Part shown: positions 1 through 6,855 of the stretch, one piece after another
How the letters are laid out: each line of letters starts with the position of its first letter
Position numbering within the stretch: the first letter of the stretch is position 1
Assembly (NCBI GenBank): GCA_900762245.1
Contig: CAAFFR010000166.1
Span: 1-14,240, forward strand
DNA from: an uncultured Oscillospiraceae bacterium
Lineage (GTDB): Bacteria; Bacillota_A; Clostridia; Oscillospirales; Oscillospiraceae
Direction: 5' to 3'
DNA: 14,240 bases
Program-made: the position numbers and the translations under genes
Notes under the pieces: model-generated
Databases searched by the model: none
The model's input: the letters and a program-made list of their open reading frames with translations, nothing else
Told to the model about the DNA's origin: nothing

Positions 1-257
1 CCAACCGCCTGCTTGAGCGTCATGATGCCGGAGTTGACGAAACCGACGACCATGACCGTGGTGGCAGAGGAAGACTGGATGACGGCGGTAACTGCCATAC
101 CGGTAAGGAAGCCCAGCATCCGGTTGGTGGTCAGCTTGCCCAGAAGAGACCGCAGGGAATTGCCCGCTGCCCGTTCCAGCGCCTCGCCCATGATGTTCAT
201 GCCGAACAGGAACAGGCACAAGCCGCCCACCATAGTCAATACGTCAAAAATATCCAT
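1..257 (-). CDS. Na+/phosphate cotransporter family protein, N-terminal part (runs off the left edge)
   Basis: This is the first 85 residues of a membrane protein that continues beyond the window. Residues 7-23 (LTMVGGLCLFLFGMNIM) are a hydrophobic membrane segment with the LFLFGM pattern. Residues 47-72 form a second hydrophobic stretch carrying QSSSATT at 61-67, the classic signature of the Na/Pi-cotransporter (NptA/YjbB, SLC34-like) family. These proteins couple inorganic phosphate movement to sodium across the cytoplasmic membrane; many bacterial members carry a C-terminal PhoU-like domain, which cannot be checked here. The ATG at 257 is preceded by GAAAGGA at RBS distance on the minus strand. 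The gene is divergent from the MBL gene at 515. A Pho-box-like site upstream fits a phosphate role. The family call is firm; substrate direction and gene name are not. Confidence 0.88.
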   Translation of the reverse strand, partial: MDIFDVLTMVGGLCLFLFGMNIMGEALERAAGNSLRSLLGKLTTNRMLGFLTGMAVTAVIQSSSATTVMVVGFVNSGIMTLKQAV

Positions 258-293
258 AGAGCTTTTCCTTTCTATGTTTCAGGTAATAAAAAA

Positions 294-322
294 ATTTTAT
301 CATAGATTTATCAAATCCAACA
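294..322 (-). promoter_or_regulatory. Probable promoter of the Na/Pi cotransporter gene
   Basis: On the minus strand there is an extended -10 element, TG-A-TAAAAT (294-302). A weak -35 (TGTTGG, 317-322) lies 17 bp upstream of the hexamer. A poor -35 with a Pho box directly upstream is what an activator-dependent promoter would look like, but this is inference. Confidence 0.5.
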
Positions 323-331
323 TCAGAGAAA

Positions 332-348
332 TGTAAAATCTATGTAAA
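332..348 (-). promoter_or_regulatory. Candidate Pho box (PhoP binding site)
   Basis: On the minus strand the sequence is TTTACA-TAGAT-TTTACA, two identical hexamers separated by 5 bases (11-base period). This matches the Gram-positive PhoP site of tandem TT(A/C/T)ACA repeats. It lies just upstream of the weak -35 of the Na/Pi cotransporter gene, about 50 bases before the likely start of transcription, a normal place for PhoP activation. No third or fourth repeat is clear. Confidence 0.5.
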
Positions 349-375
349 GTCAAAAATGCGCAGTCGCGCAAAAGC

Positions 376-409
376 CTTCCCCCGGTGGAAGCCTTGGCGC
401 TCCCGCGCC
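376..409 (-). repeat. Copy of a dispersed two-hairpin repeat, inverted relative to 14072-14106
   Basis: The stretch carries CTTCCCCC..GGAAG followed by GGCGC-TCCC-GCGCC, two small adjacent hairpins. Its reverse complement matches 14072-14106 nearly base for base: one substitution (T for C) and one missing C in the run. The region between the cotransporter and the MBL promoter (about 350-450) holds no credible gene, and this repeat is its main content. Confidence 0.7.
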
Positions 410-452
410 GGTTCCGCAACCAACAATTTCTCACTTCTTCCTTTTTGTTACC

Positions 453-481
453 TTGTCCCTTTTTTCAAACAGTGGTATAGT
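453..481 (+). promoter_or_regulatory. Promoter of the MBL-fold gene
   Basis: TTGTCC (453-458) and TATAGT (476-481) are separated by 17 bp, with a TG (473-474) forming an extended -10. Transcription would begin near 488, giving a leader of about 27 bases before the ATG at 515. Confidence 0.65.
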
Positions 482-514
482 TTAGGTAGAAAAACAATGC
501 ACGGAGGTGTTATT

Positions 515-2122
515 ATGCGGATTCAATTTATCGGCGCCACCCATGAAGTCACCGGCAGCTGCACGCTGCTGGAAGTAGGCAGACGGTATTATCTGGTAGA
601 CTGCGGCATGGAGCAGGGCACAGATGTGTTTCAGAACATCCCCCTGCCGGTTCCCGCCAATGCCATCGAAGCGGTATTTCTGACCCATGCCCACATCGAT
701 CATTCCGGTATGCTGCCTAAGCTCTGCAAGGACGGCTTCACCGGCGCCATTTACGCCACGGAAGCCACCTGCAATCTGTGCAACATCATGCTGCGGGACT
801 CTGCCCACATTCAGGAGTCGGAAGCCCAGTGGCGCAGCCGCAAGGCAGAGCGTGCCGGTGAGCCCCTCGTGGAGCCTACCTACACCATGAACGACGCCCT
901 TGCCGCCATCAAATGTCTCCGTCCTGTCCGCTATCAGGAGCTTTTGCAGGTAGCGGAAGGCATCGTCCTGCGGATGACGGATATCGGTCACCTCCTGGGC
1001 TCTGCCGCCATCGAGCTGTGGCTGACGGAGGGCGCGGAAACACGGAAAATCGTCTTCAGCGGCGACGTGGGCAATACCAACCAGCCATTACTGAACGACC
1101 CCAAGCCCGTCAAAGAGGCGGACTATCTCGTCATCGAATCCACCTACGGCGACCGCCTTCATTCCAAAGACCGGGGTGACGTGGTGAGCGAACTGGCAGA
1201 CTGCATCCAGCGGGCCTTTGACCGGGGCGGCAATGTGGTGATTCCCTCCTTTGCCGTGGGCCGGACCCAGGAAATGCTCTACGCCATCCGGGAGATCAAG
1301 CAAAAAGGGTTAGTCACCGGTCACAAGGGCTTCCCGGTCTATGTGGACTCCCCTCTGGCAGTGGAGGCCACCGGCATTTTCCTCCAAAGCCATGAATCGA
1401 ATTTTGACGAGGAGACCCTGGCAGTCCTCCATCAGGGTGTCAATCCCATCTGGTCCGAGGGCGTAACCTTGTCCGTCACCTCGGAGGAATCCAAGCTCAT
1501 CAACGCTGACCTGCAGCCCAAGGTGATCCTGTCTGCCTCCGGCATGTGTGAAGCAGGCCGTATCCGCCATCACTTGAAGCACAACCTGTGGCGCAAGGAA
1601 AGCATCATCCTTTTCGTAGGCTATCAGGCCGAGGGTTCTCTGGGCCGGAAGCTCCAGGAAGGGGCAAAAAATGTGAAGCTCTTCGGCGAGGATATCGCCG
1701 TCCATGCGGAGATTGCCATGCTCCACGGCACCTCCGGTCACGCCGATCAGGAAGGCCTTCTGAACTGGCTGGCAGGTTTTGAGCAGAAGCCCGGTATGGT
1801 CTTTGTAAATCACGGCGAAGACAGCAGCTGCGAAGCCTTCCGCAAGGAACTGGAAGCCATGGGCTATCATGCCGACGCTCCCTACAGCGGCACGGAATAT
1901 AACCTGCTCACCGGGAAGCTAACTGCCTACACCGAGGGCGTAAAGATCGACCGGGCCGCCGTCTTCAAGGGCAGCCAGCGGGCAAAACAGGTCTACGGTG
2001 AACTGCTGACCGCTGCGGAAGACCTGCTGGCACTGGTCAAGCAGCGCAAGGGACGCACCAATAAGGATAACGCCAAGCTCACTGGTCAAATCCGCAGTCT
2101 GATCAACAAGTGGAAAAATTAA
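515..2122 (+). CDS. MBL-fold beta-CASP metallo-hydrolase (CPSF73/RNase-like), 535 aa
   Basis: This is a metallo-beta-lactamase fold protein with a beta-CASP insertion and an RNA-metabolising C-terminal part, a family whose characterised members are zinc-dependent RNA endo/exonucleases. Visible motifs in order: THAHIDHSG at 57-65 (metal ligands), GHLLGSA with H159, SGDVGN with D184, IESTYGDR at 208-214 (motif A), PSFAVGRTQE (244-253), SASGMCEAGRIRHHL at 340-354 (motif B region), SGHAD at 407-411 (motif C, H409), and VNHGE at 431-435. The last 60 residues are a basic helical tail. Length is usual for this group and all metal-site residues are present, so it should be active; the RNA or DNA substrate is unknown. 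The ATG at 515 follows GGAGG (503-507) by 7 bases. The upstream in-frame ATGs at 356 and 497 have no RBS. It converges on argF. Confidence 0.9.
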   Translation: MRIQFIGATHEVTGSCTLLEVGRRYYLVDCGMEQGTDVFQNIPLPVPANAIEAVFLTHAHIDHSGMLPKLCKDGFTGAIYATEATCNLCNIMLRDSAHIQESEAQWRSRKAERAGEPLVEPTYTMNDALAAIKCLRPVRYQELLQVAEGIVLRMTDIGHLLGSAAIELWLTEGAETRKIVFSGDVGNTNQPLLNDPKPVKEADYLVIESTYGDRLHSKDRGDVVSELADCIQRAFDRGGNVVIPSFAVGRTQEMLYAIREIKQKGLVTGHKGFPVYVDSPLAVEATGIFLQSHESNFDEETLAVLHQGVNPIWSEGVTLSVTSEESKLINADLQPKVILSASGMCEAGRIRHHLKHNLWRKESIILFVGYQAEGSLGRKLQEGAKNVKLFGEDIAVHAEIAMLHGTSGHADQEGLLNWLAGFEQKPGMVFVNHGEDSSCEAFRKELEAMGYHADAPYSGTEYNLLTGKLTAYTEGVKIDRAAVFKGSQRAKQVYGELLTAAEDLLALVKQRKGRTNKDNAKLTGQIRSLINKWKN

Positions 2123-2130
2123 ATGAAAAT

Positions 2131-2154
2131 GGGGCGGGAATGCATTCCCGCCCC
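2131..2154. terminator. Bidirectional terminator between the MBL gene and argF
   Basis: A perfect palindrome with two 12-base arms (GGGGCGGGAATG and its complement) lies 8 bases after the MBL stop and 9 bases after the argF stop on the other strand. An A-rich flank on the left and ATTTTCTT on the right give a U-rich tail in both directions. It probably ends both the MBL transcript and the whole arg operon. Confidence 0.85.
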
Positions 2155-2163
2155 ACAATTTTC

Positions 2164-3147
2164 TTACAAAGTTGCGGCCATAACAGCCTTGATGGTGTGC
2201 ATCCGGTTCTCGGCTTCGTCGAAGACGATGGACTGGCTGCTTTCAAAGACCTCGTCGGTGACTTCCATGCAGTCGATGCCAAACTTGTCAAAGATCTGCT
2301 TACCCACGGTGGTCTTCAGATCATGGAAGGCAGGCAGACAGTGCATGAAACGGCACTGAGGACCTGCATTATCCATCAGGACCTTGGTGACCCGGTAAGG
2401 GGTCAGATCCTCAATACGCTCCTGCCAGACACTGTCCGGCTCGCCCATGGAGACCCAAACGTCGGTGTAGATCACATCGGCGTTTTTTGTCGCTTCCATA
2501 GGATCAGTGATAAATTCCATGGTGGCCCCGGTCTGAGCAGCAACTGCCTGACAGGTCTCAATCAGGGCTGCGTCGGGGAAATACTTCTCCGGGGCGCAGG
2601 CTACAAAGTGCATGCCCATTTTGGCACAGCCCACCATAAGAGAATTGCCCATGTTGTACCGGGCATCGCCCATGTATACCAGCTTCTTGCCCTTCAGGCC
2701 GCCAAAATGCTCCTGAATCGTCAAAAAGTCTGCCAGAATCTGGGTGGGATGGAACTCGTTGGTCAGGCCGTTCCAGACAGGCACACCGGCATACTTTGCC
2801 AGCTCCTCCACGATTTCCTGACCGAAGCCCCGGTATTCGATACCGTCATACATACGGCCCAGAACTCTTGCCGTATCGGCAATGGACTCCTTCTTGCCCA
2901 TCTGAGAGCCGGTGGGACCCAGGTAGGTCACGCCCATTCCCAGGTCATGGCCTGCCACCTCGAAGGAGCAGCGGGTCCGGGTGGAGTCCTTTTCAAACAG
3001 CAGCACGATATTTTTGCCCTCATGGAGCTTATGGGAAATGCCTGCCTTCTTCTTGGCCTTGAGTTCCGCTGCCAGCTCCAACAGACCGGAAATTTCCTCA
3101 GAGGTCAGGTCCAAAAGCTTTAAGAAAGATTTGCCTTTCAGATTCAT
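2164..3147 (-). CDS. argF: Ornithine carbamoyltransferase, 327 aa
   Basis: It transfers the carbamoyl group from carbamoyl phosphate to ornithine to give citrulline, the sixth step of arginine synthesis, in the cytoplasm. Signatures are complete: STRTR at 55-59 (carbamoyl phosphate binding), HPTQ at 133-136, [10 protein letters not shown] at 161-170 (the hinge to the ornithine domain), DVWVSMGE (229-236) and HCLP at 269-272 with the ornithine-contacting Cys270. Length is normal. The start at 3147 is chosen because GGAGG precedes it by 6 bases; an in-frame extension to 3198 would encode part of the intergenic repeat and has no RBS. It is the last gene of the arg operon, separated from argD by a 106 bp palindromic repeat. 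A catabolic (arginine deiminase) role is unlikely given the biosynthetic neighbours. Confidence 0.96.
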   Translation of the reverse strand: MNLKGKSFLKLLDLTSEEISGLLELAAELKAKKKAGISHKLHEGKNIVLLFEKDSTRTRCSFEVAGHDLGMGVTYLGPTGSQMGKKESIADTARVLGRMYDGIEYRGFGQEIVEELAKYAGVPVWNGLTNEFHPTQILADFLTIQEHFGGLKGKKLVYMGDARYNMGNSLMVGCAKMGMHFVACAPEKYFPDAALIETCQAVAAQTGATMEFITDPMEATKNADVIYTDVWVSMGEPDSVWQERIEDLTPYRVTKVLMDNAGPQCRFMHCLPAFHDLKTTVGKQIFDKFGIDCMEVTDEVFESSQSIVFDEAENRMHTIKAVMAATL

Positions 3148-3167
3148 ATTTTTCCTCCAAATCACGC

Positions 3168-3273
3168 TGTCATTGCCAGGAGCAAAGCGACGTGGCAATC
3201 CCCTATTATTATGTAGGTGCTCCGATCATTCAGGAGATTGCCACACCAGTCTGCGGACTGGTTCGCAATGACA
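3168..3273. repeat. Palindromic intergenic repeat R1 (argD/argF gap), 106 bp
   Basis: The left arm (3168-3201) starts TGTCATTGC and ends GGCAATCC. The right arm (3235-3273) starts AGATTGCCAC and ends GCAATGACA, so outer and inner parts of the arms pair. The right arm also holds its own hairpin, ACCAGTC-TGCG-GACTGGT. It begins 2 bases after the argD stop and ends 20 bases before the argF ATG. The middle (about 33 bases) is unlike the middles of the other copies. Confidence 0.9.
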
Positions 3274-3275
3274 CA

Positions 3276-4448
3276 TTACTTTGCCAATTCCTTCGCCACA
3301 GCCTTGATGGTCTCGATGGCGTATTCCAGGTCGTCCATGGGAATATTCAGGGCAGGCAGCAGACGGACCTTATCCTTGGCGGTCAGGCACAGAACACCCC
3401 GGTTCATGCATTCCCGAACCACATCTGCCGCAGGGGCGGTGGTCTTGATGCCGATCATCAGGCCCATGCCGGATACGCTTTCGATGCCGGGGGCGTTATA
3501 CAGGGCTGCCATAACATAGCCGCTTCTGCGCTTGACACGGCCCAGGAAATTATCATCCAGCCGTTCAATGACACTGATGGCACCGGCGCAGCAGACGGGA
3601 TTGCCGCCGTAGGTGGAGCCATGGTCACCGTATCCCAGCACAGCTTCTGTCTTTTCATTCATCATGCAGGCACCGATGGGCAGACCGCCGCCAAGACCTT
3701 TGGCAGTGGATACGATATCGGGGCTGATCTTGAAATTCATATAGCCGTAAAGCTTACCGGTGCGTCCGTTGCCGGTCTGAACTTCGTCGATGATGAAGGG
3801 AATATCGTTATCATGACACAGCTTGTCAGCCGCCATCAGATACTGCTGGTCCAGTGCGTTGACACCGCCCTCGCCCTGAATGACCTCCATCATGACACCC
3901 GCCACCTGATGCTCCGCCACAGCAGCTTCCAATGCGGCAATGTCATTGGCAGGTACATGGATAAAGCCGGGAGTCAGGGGCTGGAAATCCTTATGGAAGT
4001 GGTCCTGTCCCGTAGCCGCCAGAGTGGTCAGGGTGCGGCCATGGAAGCTGTTGACCAGGGTCACGATGGTATAGCAGTCGCTGCCCTTCTTCATGGCGGA
4101 ATACTTTCTTGCCACCTTGATGGCACATTCATTGGCCTCTGCGCCGGAATTGGCAAAGAAGACCTTCTTCATGCCGGTTCTTTCGCACAGGAGCTTCGCC
4201 AGCTTTGCACAGGGCTCGGTGTAGTAGAGGTTGGAGGTATGCTGTACCTTTCCCAGCTGCTCCGTGACTGCCGCCATCCAGGCTTCGTCACCGAAGCCGA
4301 AGGCGGTGACACCGATGCCGCTGCCCATGTCCACATATTCTTTTCCGTTAATATCCGTCACTCTGCTGCCCTTACCGGAAACGATTTCCACAGGAAACCG
4401 CTTATAAGTATTTGCAACATAGGACTGGTCCATATTCATAAAGCTCAT
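3276..4448 (-). CDS. argD: Acetylornithine aminotransferase, 390 aa
   Basis: This is a PLP-dependent class III aminotransferase that makes N-acetylornithine from N-acetylglutamate semialdehyde and glutamate. Visible features are NSGAEANECAIK at 100-111 (PLP phosphate site), SFHGRTL at 134-140, EVIQGEGGV at 188-196, IDEVQTGNGRTG at 220-231 with PLP-binding Asp221, and STAKGLGGG at 247-255 with the Schiff-base Lys250. GSTYGGNP (278-285) closes the active site. Length is usual. The ATG at 4448 lies 3 bases after the argB stop, with GGGGGA inside the end of argB as its RBS, which suggests translational coupling. In-frame Met4 and Met6 are alternative starts a few residues on. Class III relatives act on ornithine or GABA; operon context decides for ArgD. 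The enzyme may also serve lysine synthesis, as in some bacteria. Confidence 0.95.
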   Translation of the reverse strand: MSFMNMDQSYVANTYKRFPVEIVSGKGSRVTDINGKEYVDMGSGIGVTAFGFGDEAWMAAVTEQLGKVQHTSNLYYTEPCAKLAKLLCERTGMKKVFFANSGAEANECAIKVARKYSAMKKGSDCYTIVTLVNSFHGRTLTTLAATGQDHFHKDFQPLTPGFIHVPANDIAALEAAVAEHQVAGVMMEVIQGEGGVNALDQQYLMAADKLCHDNDIPFIIDEVQTGNGRTGKLYGYMNFKISPDIVSTAKGLGGGLPIGACMMNEKTEAVLGYGDHGSTYGGNPVCCAGAISVIERLDDNFLGRVKRRSGYVMAALYNAPGIESVSGMGLMIGIKTTAPAADVVRECMNRGVLCLTAKDKVRLLPALNIPMDDLEYAIETIKAVAKELAK

Positions 4449-4451
4449 AAT

Positions 4452-5315
4452 TTAATCCCCCAGAACCATAGTACCGGCACCTTCGTCGGTCAGCAGCTCC
4501 ATCAGAATGGAGTGAGGCACCCGGCCATCCATGATGACCACATGGTGCACGCCCTTCTCAATGGCCTCGATGCAGCAGTCCACCTTGGGGATCATGCCGC
4601 CGGAAATCACACCTTCTTCAAAGAGCTGTTTTGCTTCACTGACGGTCACCGCAGGAATCAGGGTGGAAGGATCGTCCTTGTCCCGCAGCAGACCCGCGAT
4701 ATCCGTCATCATAATCAGGCGCTCGGCACCCAGGGCACCGGCAATGCAGGCAGCGGCGGTATCGCCATTGATATTATAGGTATTGCCCTGCCGGTCGCTG
4801 GCGATGGTGGAGATGACGGGGATGTAGTTCTTTTCCAGCAGGTCGGTAATGGGCTGGGTGCGGATCTTGGTAATCTCACCCACATAGCCAAGATTTTCGT
4901 CCTTCATGGTAGCTTCCAGAATGCCGCCGTCAATGCCGCTTAAGCCCACCGCATGGCCGCCCTTCATCTGGATCAGGTTTACCAAGGTCTTGTTGACCTT
5001 GCCTGCCAGCACCATCTGGACGATATCCACAGTTTCCCGGTCCGTGACCCGGAGGCCGTTGACGAACTCGGACTTCTTGCCCAGCTTCTTCATGGTCTCG
5101 CTGATCTCCGGGCCGCCGCCGTGGATCAGGACCACCTTGACGCCGATGAGCCACAGCAGGCAGATGTCCTCCATGACCTGCTGCTTTAAGTCCTCGTTGA
5201 TCATGGCATTGCCGCCGTACTTGATGACCACGGTCTTGCCGCTGTACTTCTTAATATAAGGAAGGGCCTGAGTCAGGACCTCTGCCCGTTCCAGATTGGA
5301 AAATGTGCTTTCCAT
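4452..5315 (-). CDS. argB: N-acetylglutamate kinase, 287 aa
   Basis: It phosphorylates N-acetylglutamate with ATP, usually the controlled step when acetyl groups are recycled by ArgJ. Amino acid kinase motifs are present: IKYGGNAM at 31-38 with the catalytic Lys32, IHGGGPEI at 64-71, NGLRVTD at 86-92 with the substrate-binding Arg, NINGDTAA at 181-188, MTDIAGLL at 203-210 and GGMIPKV at 239-245. About 25 residues precede the first strand (LERAEVLTQALPYIKKYSGK). Such an N-terminal helix is known from arginine-inhibited hexameric kinases and is missing in the E. coli enzyme, so feedback inhibition by arginine is inferred. The start at 5315 follows GGAG by 7 bases. The ATG at 5333 and the longer frame to 5435 run into the repeat and lack an RBS. 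Confidence 0.95.
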   Translation of the reverse strand: MESTFSNLERAEVLTQALPYIKKYSGKTVVIKYGGNAMINEDLKQQVMEDICLLWLIGVKVVLIHGGGPEISETMKKLGKKSEFVNGLRVTDRETVDIVQMVLAGKVNKTLVNLIQMKGGHAVGLSGIDGGILEATMKDENLGYVGEITKIRTQPITDLLEKNYIPVISTIASDRQGNTYNINGDTAAACIAGALGAERLIMMTDIAGLLRDKDDPSTLIPAVTVSEAKQLFEEGVISGGMIPKVDCCIEAIEKGVHHVVIMDGRVPHSILMELLTDEGAGTMVLGD

Positions 5316-5335
5316 AGTATCGCTCCATTTCATGC

Positions 5336-5463
5336 TGTCATTGTGAACCAGTCCGCTTAAGTGGTGTGGCAATCCGCTTCCACTCTTACAGATTTCTCTT
5401 AATTGGAAATGTGCATAATCGCAGGGGATTGCCACGTCGGCCTGCGGTCTCCTCGCAATGACA
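5336..5463. repeat. Palindromic intergenic repeat R2 (argJ/argB gap), 128 bp, inverted copy
   Basis: This is the same family as R1, R3 and R4 but flipped: the arm with CCAGTCCGCTTAAGTGGTG lies on the left and the GAGGAG-type arm on the right. Outer ends are TGTCATTG and GCAATGACA; inner ends are GTGGCAATCC and GGATTGCCAC. It starts 11 bases after the argJ stop and ends 20 bases before the argB ATG. The arm hairpin has diverged from R1 and R4. Confidence 0.88.
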
Positions 5464-5474
5464 TTCTTTTTGTA

Positions 5475-6689
5475 TCAGGTGCGGTAATCGCCGTTGATCT
5501 TGACGTAATCGTAGGTCAGGTCGCAGCCCCAGGCGGTGGAGTTTGCATCGCCGGAATTCAGGCCTACCAGAATCTCGATTTCCTTCTCCAGCAGGATGGT
5601 CTTGGCAACCTCCTCGGAGAATGCCACACCGGCACCGTTCTTGCAGACTTCCACGGTGCCTGCCTTGCTGCGGAAAGAGACGTCAACCTGATTCACATCC
5701 ACATTGGCACCGCTGTAGCCGATGGCGCACAGCACCCGGCCCCAGTTGGCATCGGCACCGAACATGGCAGCTTTCAGCAGGCTGGAACAGATGACACTCT
5801 TGGCAACAGTCTTTGCGGTGGGCAGGTCTGCTGCACCGGAAACCTTGCACTCCAGCAGCTTGGTAGCACCCTCGCCATCGCCGGCGATCTTCCGGCACAG
5901 GGCAATGGTAACGGTATTCAGGGCCTTCATAAACGCGGTGAAATCCTCACCCTCGGCGGTGATGATCTCATTGCCAGCCAGACCGTTGGCCAGCACGGAA
6001 ACCATATCGTTGGTGGAGGTATCGCCGTCCACAGAAATCATGTTGAAGGTATTGGCAATGTCCCCGGACAGGGCCTTTTGCAGCATATCAGGGGCAATGG
6101 CGCAGTCGGTGGTCAGGAATACCAGCATGGTGGCCATGTTGGGATGGATCATGCCGCTGCCCTTGGCAATGCCGCCAATACGGCAGGTCTTGCCGCCAAC
6201 AGTAAATTCCACCGCCACTTCCTTCATAACGGTATCGGTGGTCATGATGCCCTCGGCAGCAGCCTTGCCGCCGTTCACGGACAGTCCCGCAGCCAGACCT
6301 GGCAGTCCTGCCGCGATGGGGTCAATGGACAGAGGCTGGCCAATGACACCGGTAGAGGCCACGATCACATCGTCGGCCTTGATATTCAGTTCTTTTGCAA
6401 CCAGGTCTGCCATAGCCTCGGCAATTTCGATGCCGTTGGCATTGCAGGTGTTTGCGTTGCCGGAATTGCAGATGACAGCCTGTGCAAAGCCGTCCGCAAT
6501 ATGCTTTTTGGTCACGGTGAGGGGCGCACCCTTCACCAGATTGGTGGTATACACCGCTGCGGCAGAAGCAGGCACGCTGCTGAAAATCAGGGCCAGATCC
6601 TTCTTGCTGTGGTTCTTCCGGATGCCGCAGTGGACACCGTTGGCGGTAAAGCCTAACGCGGCGCAAACGCCGCCTTCGATCACTCTCAT
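5475..6689 (-). CDS. argJ: Bifunctional glutamate N-acetyltransferase/ornithine acetyltransferase, 404 aa
   Basis: It moves the acetyl group from N-acetylornithine to glutamate, releasing ornithine and closing the acetyl cycle; bifunctional forms also use acetyl-CoA. The protein cleaves itself into two chains at an Ala-Thr bond, here A186-T187 in HPNMATML, and Thr187 becomes the nucleophile. Also visible are STGVIGQPL at 112-120 (oxyanion-hole Thr-Gly), TTDT at 150-153, SVDGDTSTND at 219-228, GADANWGR at 311-318 and the typical C-terminal end NSGDANSTAWGCDLT. Length is standard. The ATG at 6689 follows AGGAG by about 6 bases. No argA or argE is in the cluster, consistent with a bifunctional ArgJ, although mono- versus bifunctionality cannot be read from the sequence. 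Confidence 0.96.
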   Translation of the reverse strand: MRVIEGGVCAALGFTANGVHCGIRKNHSKKDLALIFSSVPASAAAVYTTNLVKGAPLTVTKKHIADGFAQAVICNSGNANTCNANGIEIAEAMADLVAKELNIKADDVIVASTGVIGQPLSIDPIAAGLPGLAAGLSVNGGKAAAEGIMTTDTVMKEVAVEFTVGGKTCRIGGIAKGSGMIHPNMATMLVFLTTDCAIAPDMLQKALSGDIANTFNMISVDGDTSTNDMVSVLANGLAGNEIITAEGEDFTAFMKALNTVTIALCRKIAGDGEGATKLLECKVSGAADLPTAKTVAKSVICSSLLKAAMFGADANWGRVLCAIGYSGANVDVNQVDVSFRSKAGTVEVCKNGAGVAFSEEVAKTILLEKEIEILVGLNSGDANSTAWGCDLTYDYVKINGDYRT

Positions 6690-6720
6690 GTTTTTCTCCT
6701 TAAATATGTTAGAAATGTGC

Positions 6721-6851
6721 TGTCATTGCGAGGAGTGAAGCGACGTGGCAATCTCCTGTTATTTCACATTAACCCAGAACACCCGGGAGATTGCACCACA
6801 GGCATTCTCTTCGGTCACCACACCACTTAAGCGGACTGGTTCGCAATGACA
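6721..6851. repeat. Palindromic intergenic repeat R3 (argC/argJ gap), 131 bp
   Basis: The left arm TGTCATTGCGAGGAGTGAAG is close to R4. The right side differs: GAGATTGC at 6791-6798 is followed by about 23 extra bases before CACCACTTAAGCGGACTGG and the terminal GCAATGACA. It starts 4 bases after the argC stop and lies 31 bases before the argJ ATG. The CTTAAG version of the arm is shared with the inverted copy R2. Confidence 0.88.
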
Positions 6852-6855
6852 TTTT

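Noticed and set aside
13..336. Plus-strand ORF of 107 codons at the left edge
   Set aside because: The opposite strand encodes a clear Na/Pi cotransporter N-terminus with QSSSATT; the plus frame has no RBS and no recognisable protein.
356..514. 53-codon N-terminal extension of the MBL protein
   Set aside because: It spans a dispersed repeat and the promoter and has no RBS at its ATG; GGAGG and the conserved fold start (MRIQFIGA) both point to 515.
3148..3198. Upstream extension of ArgF to 3198
   Set aside because: The added 17 residues are translated repeat R1 sequence and no RBS precedes that ATG, while GGAGG precedes 3147.
3192..4943. Long plus-strand ORF (583 codons) antisense to argD and argB, and similar long antisense frames at 5403-6656, 5722-6738 and 8842-10587
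   Set aside because: They arise from GC-biased third positions of the real minus-strand arg genes; translations are His/Gly/Ala-rich with no domain, and they cross repeats.
5316..5435. Upstream extensions of ArgB (5333 or 5435)
   Set aside because: They read through repeat R2; GGAG at proper distance supports 5315.
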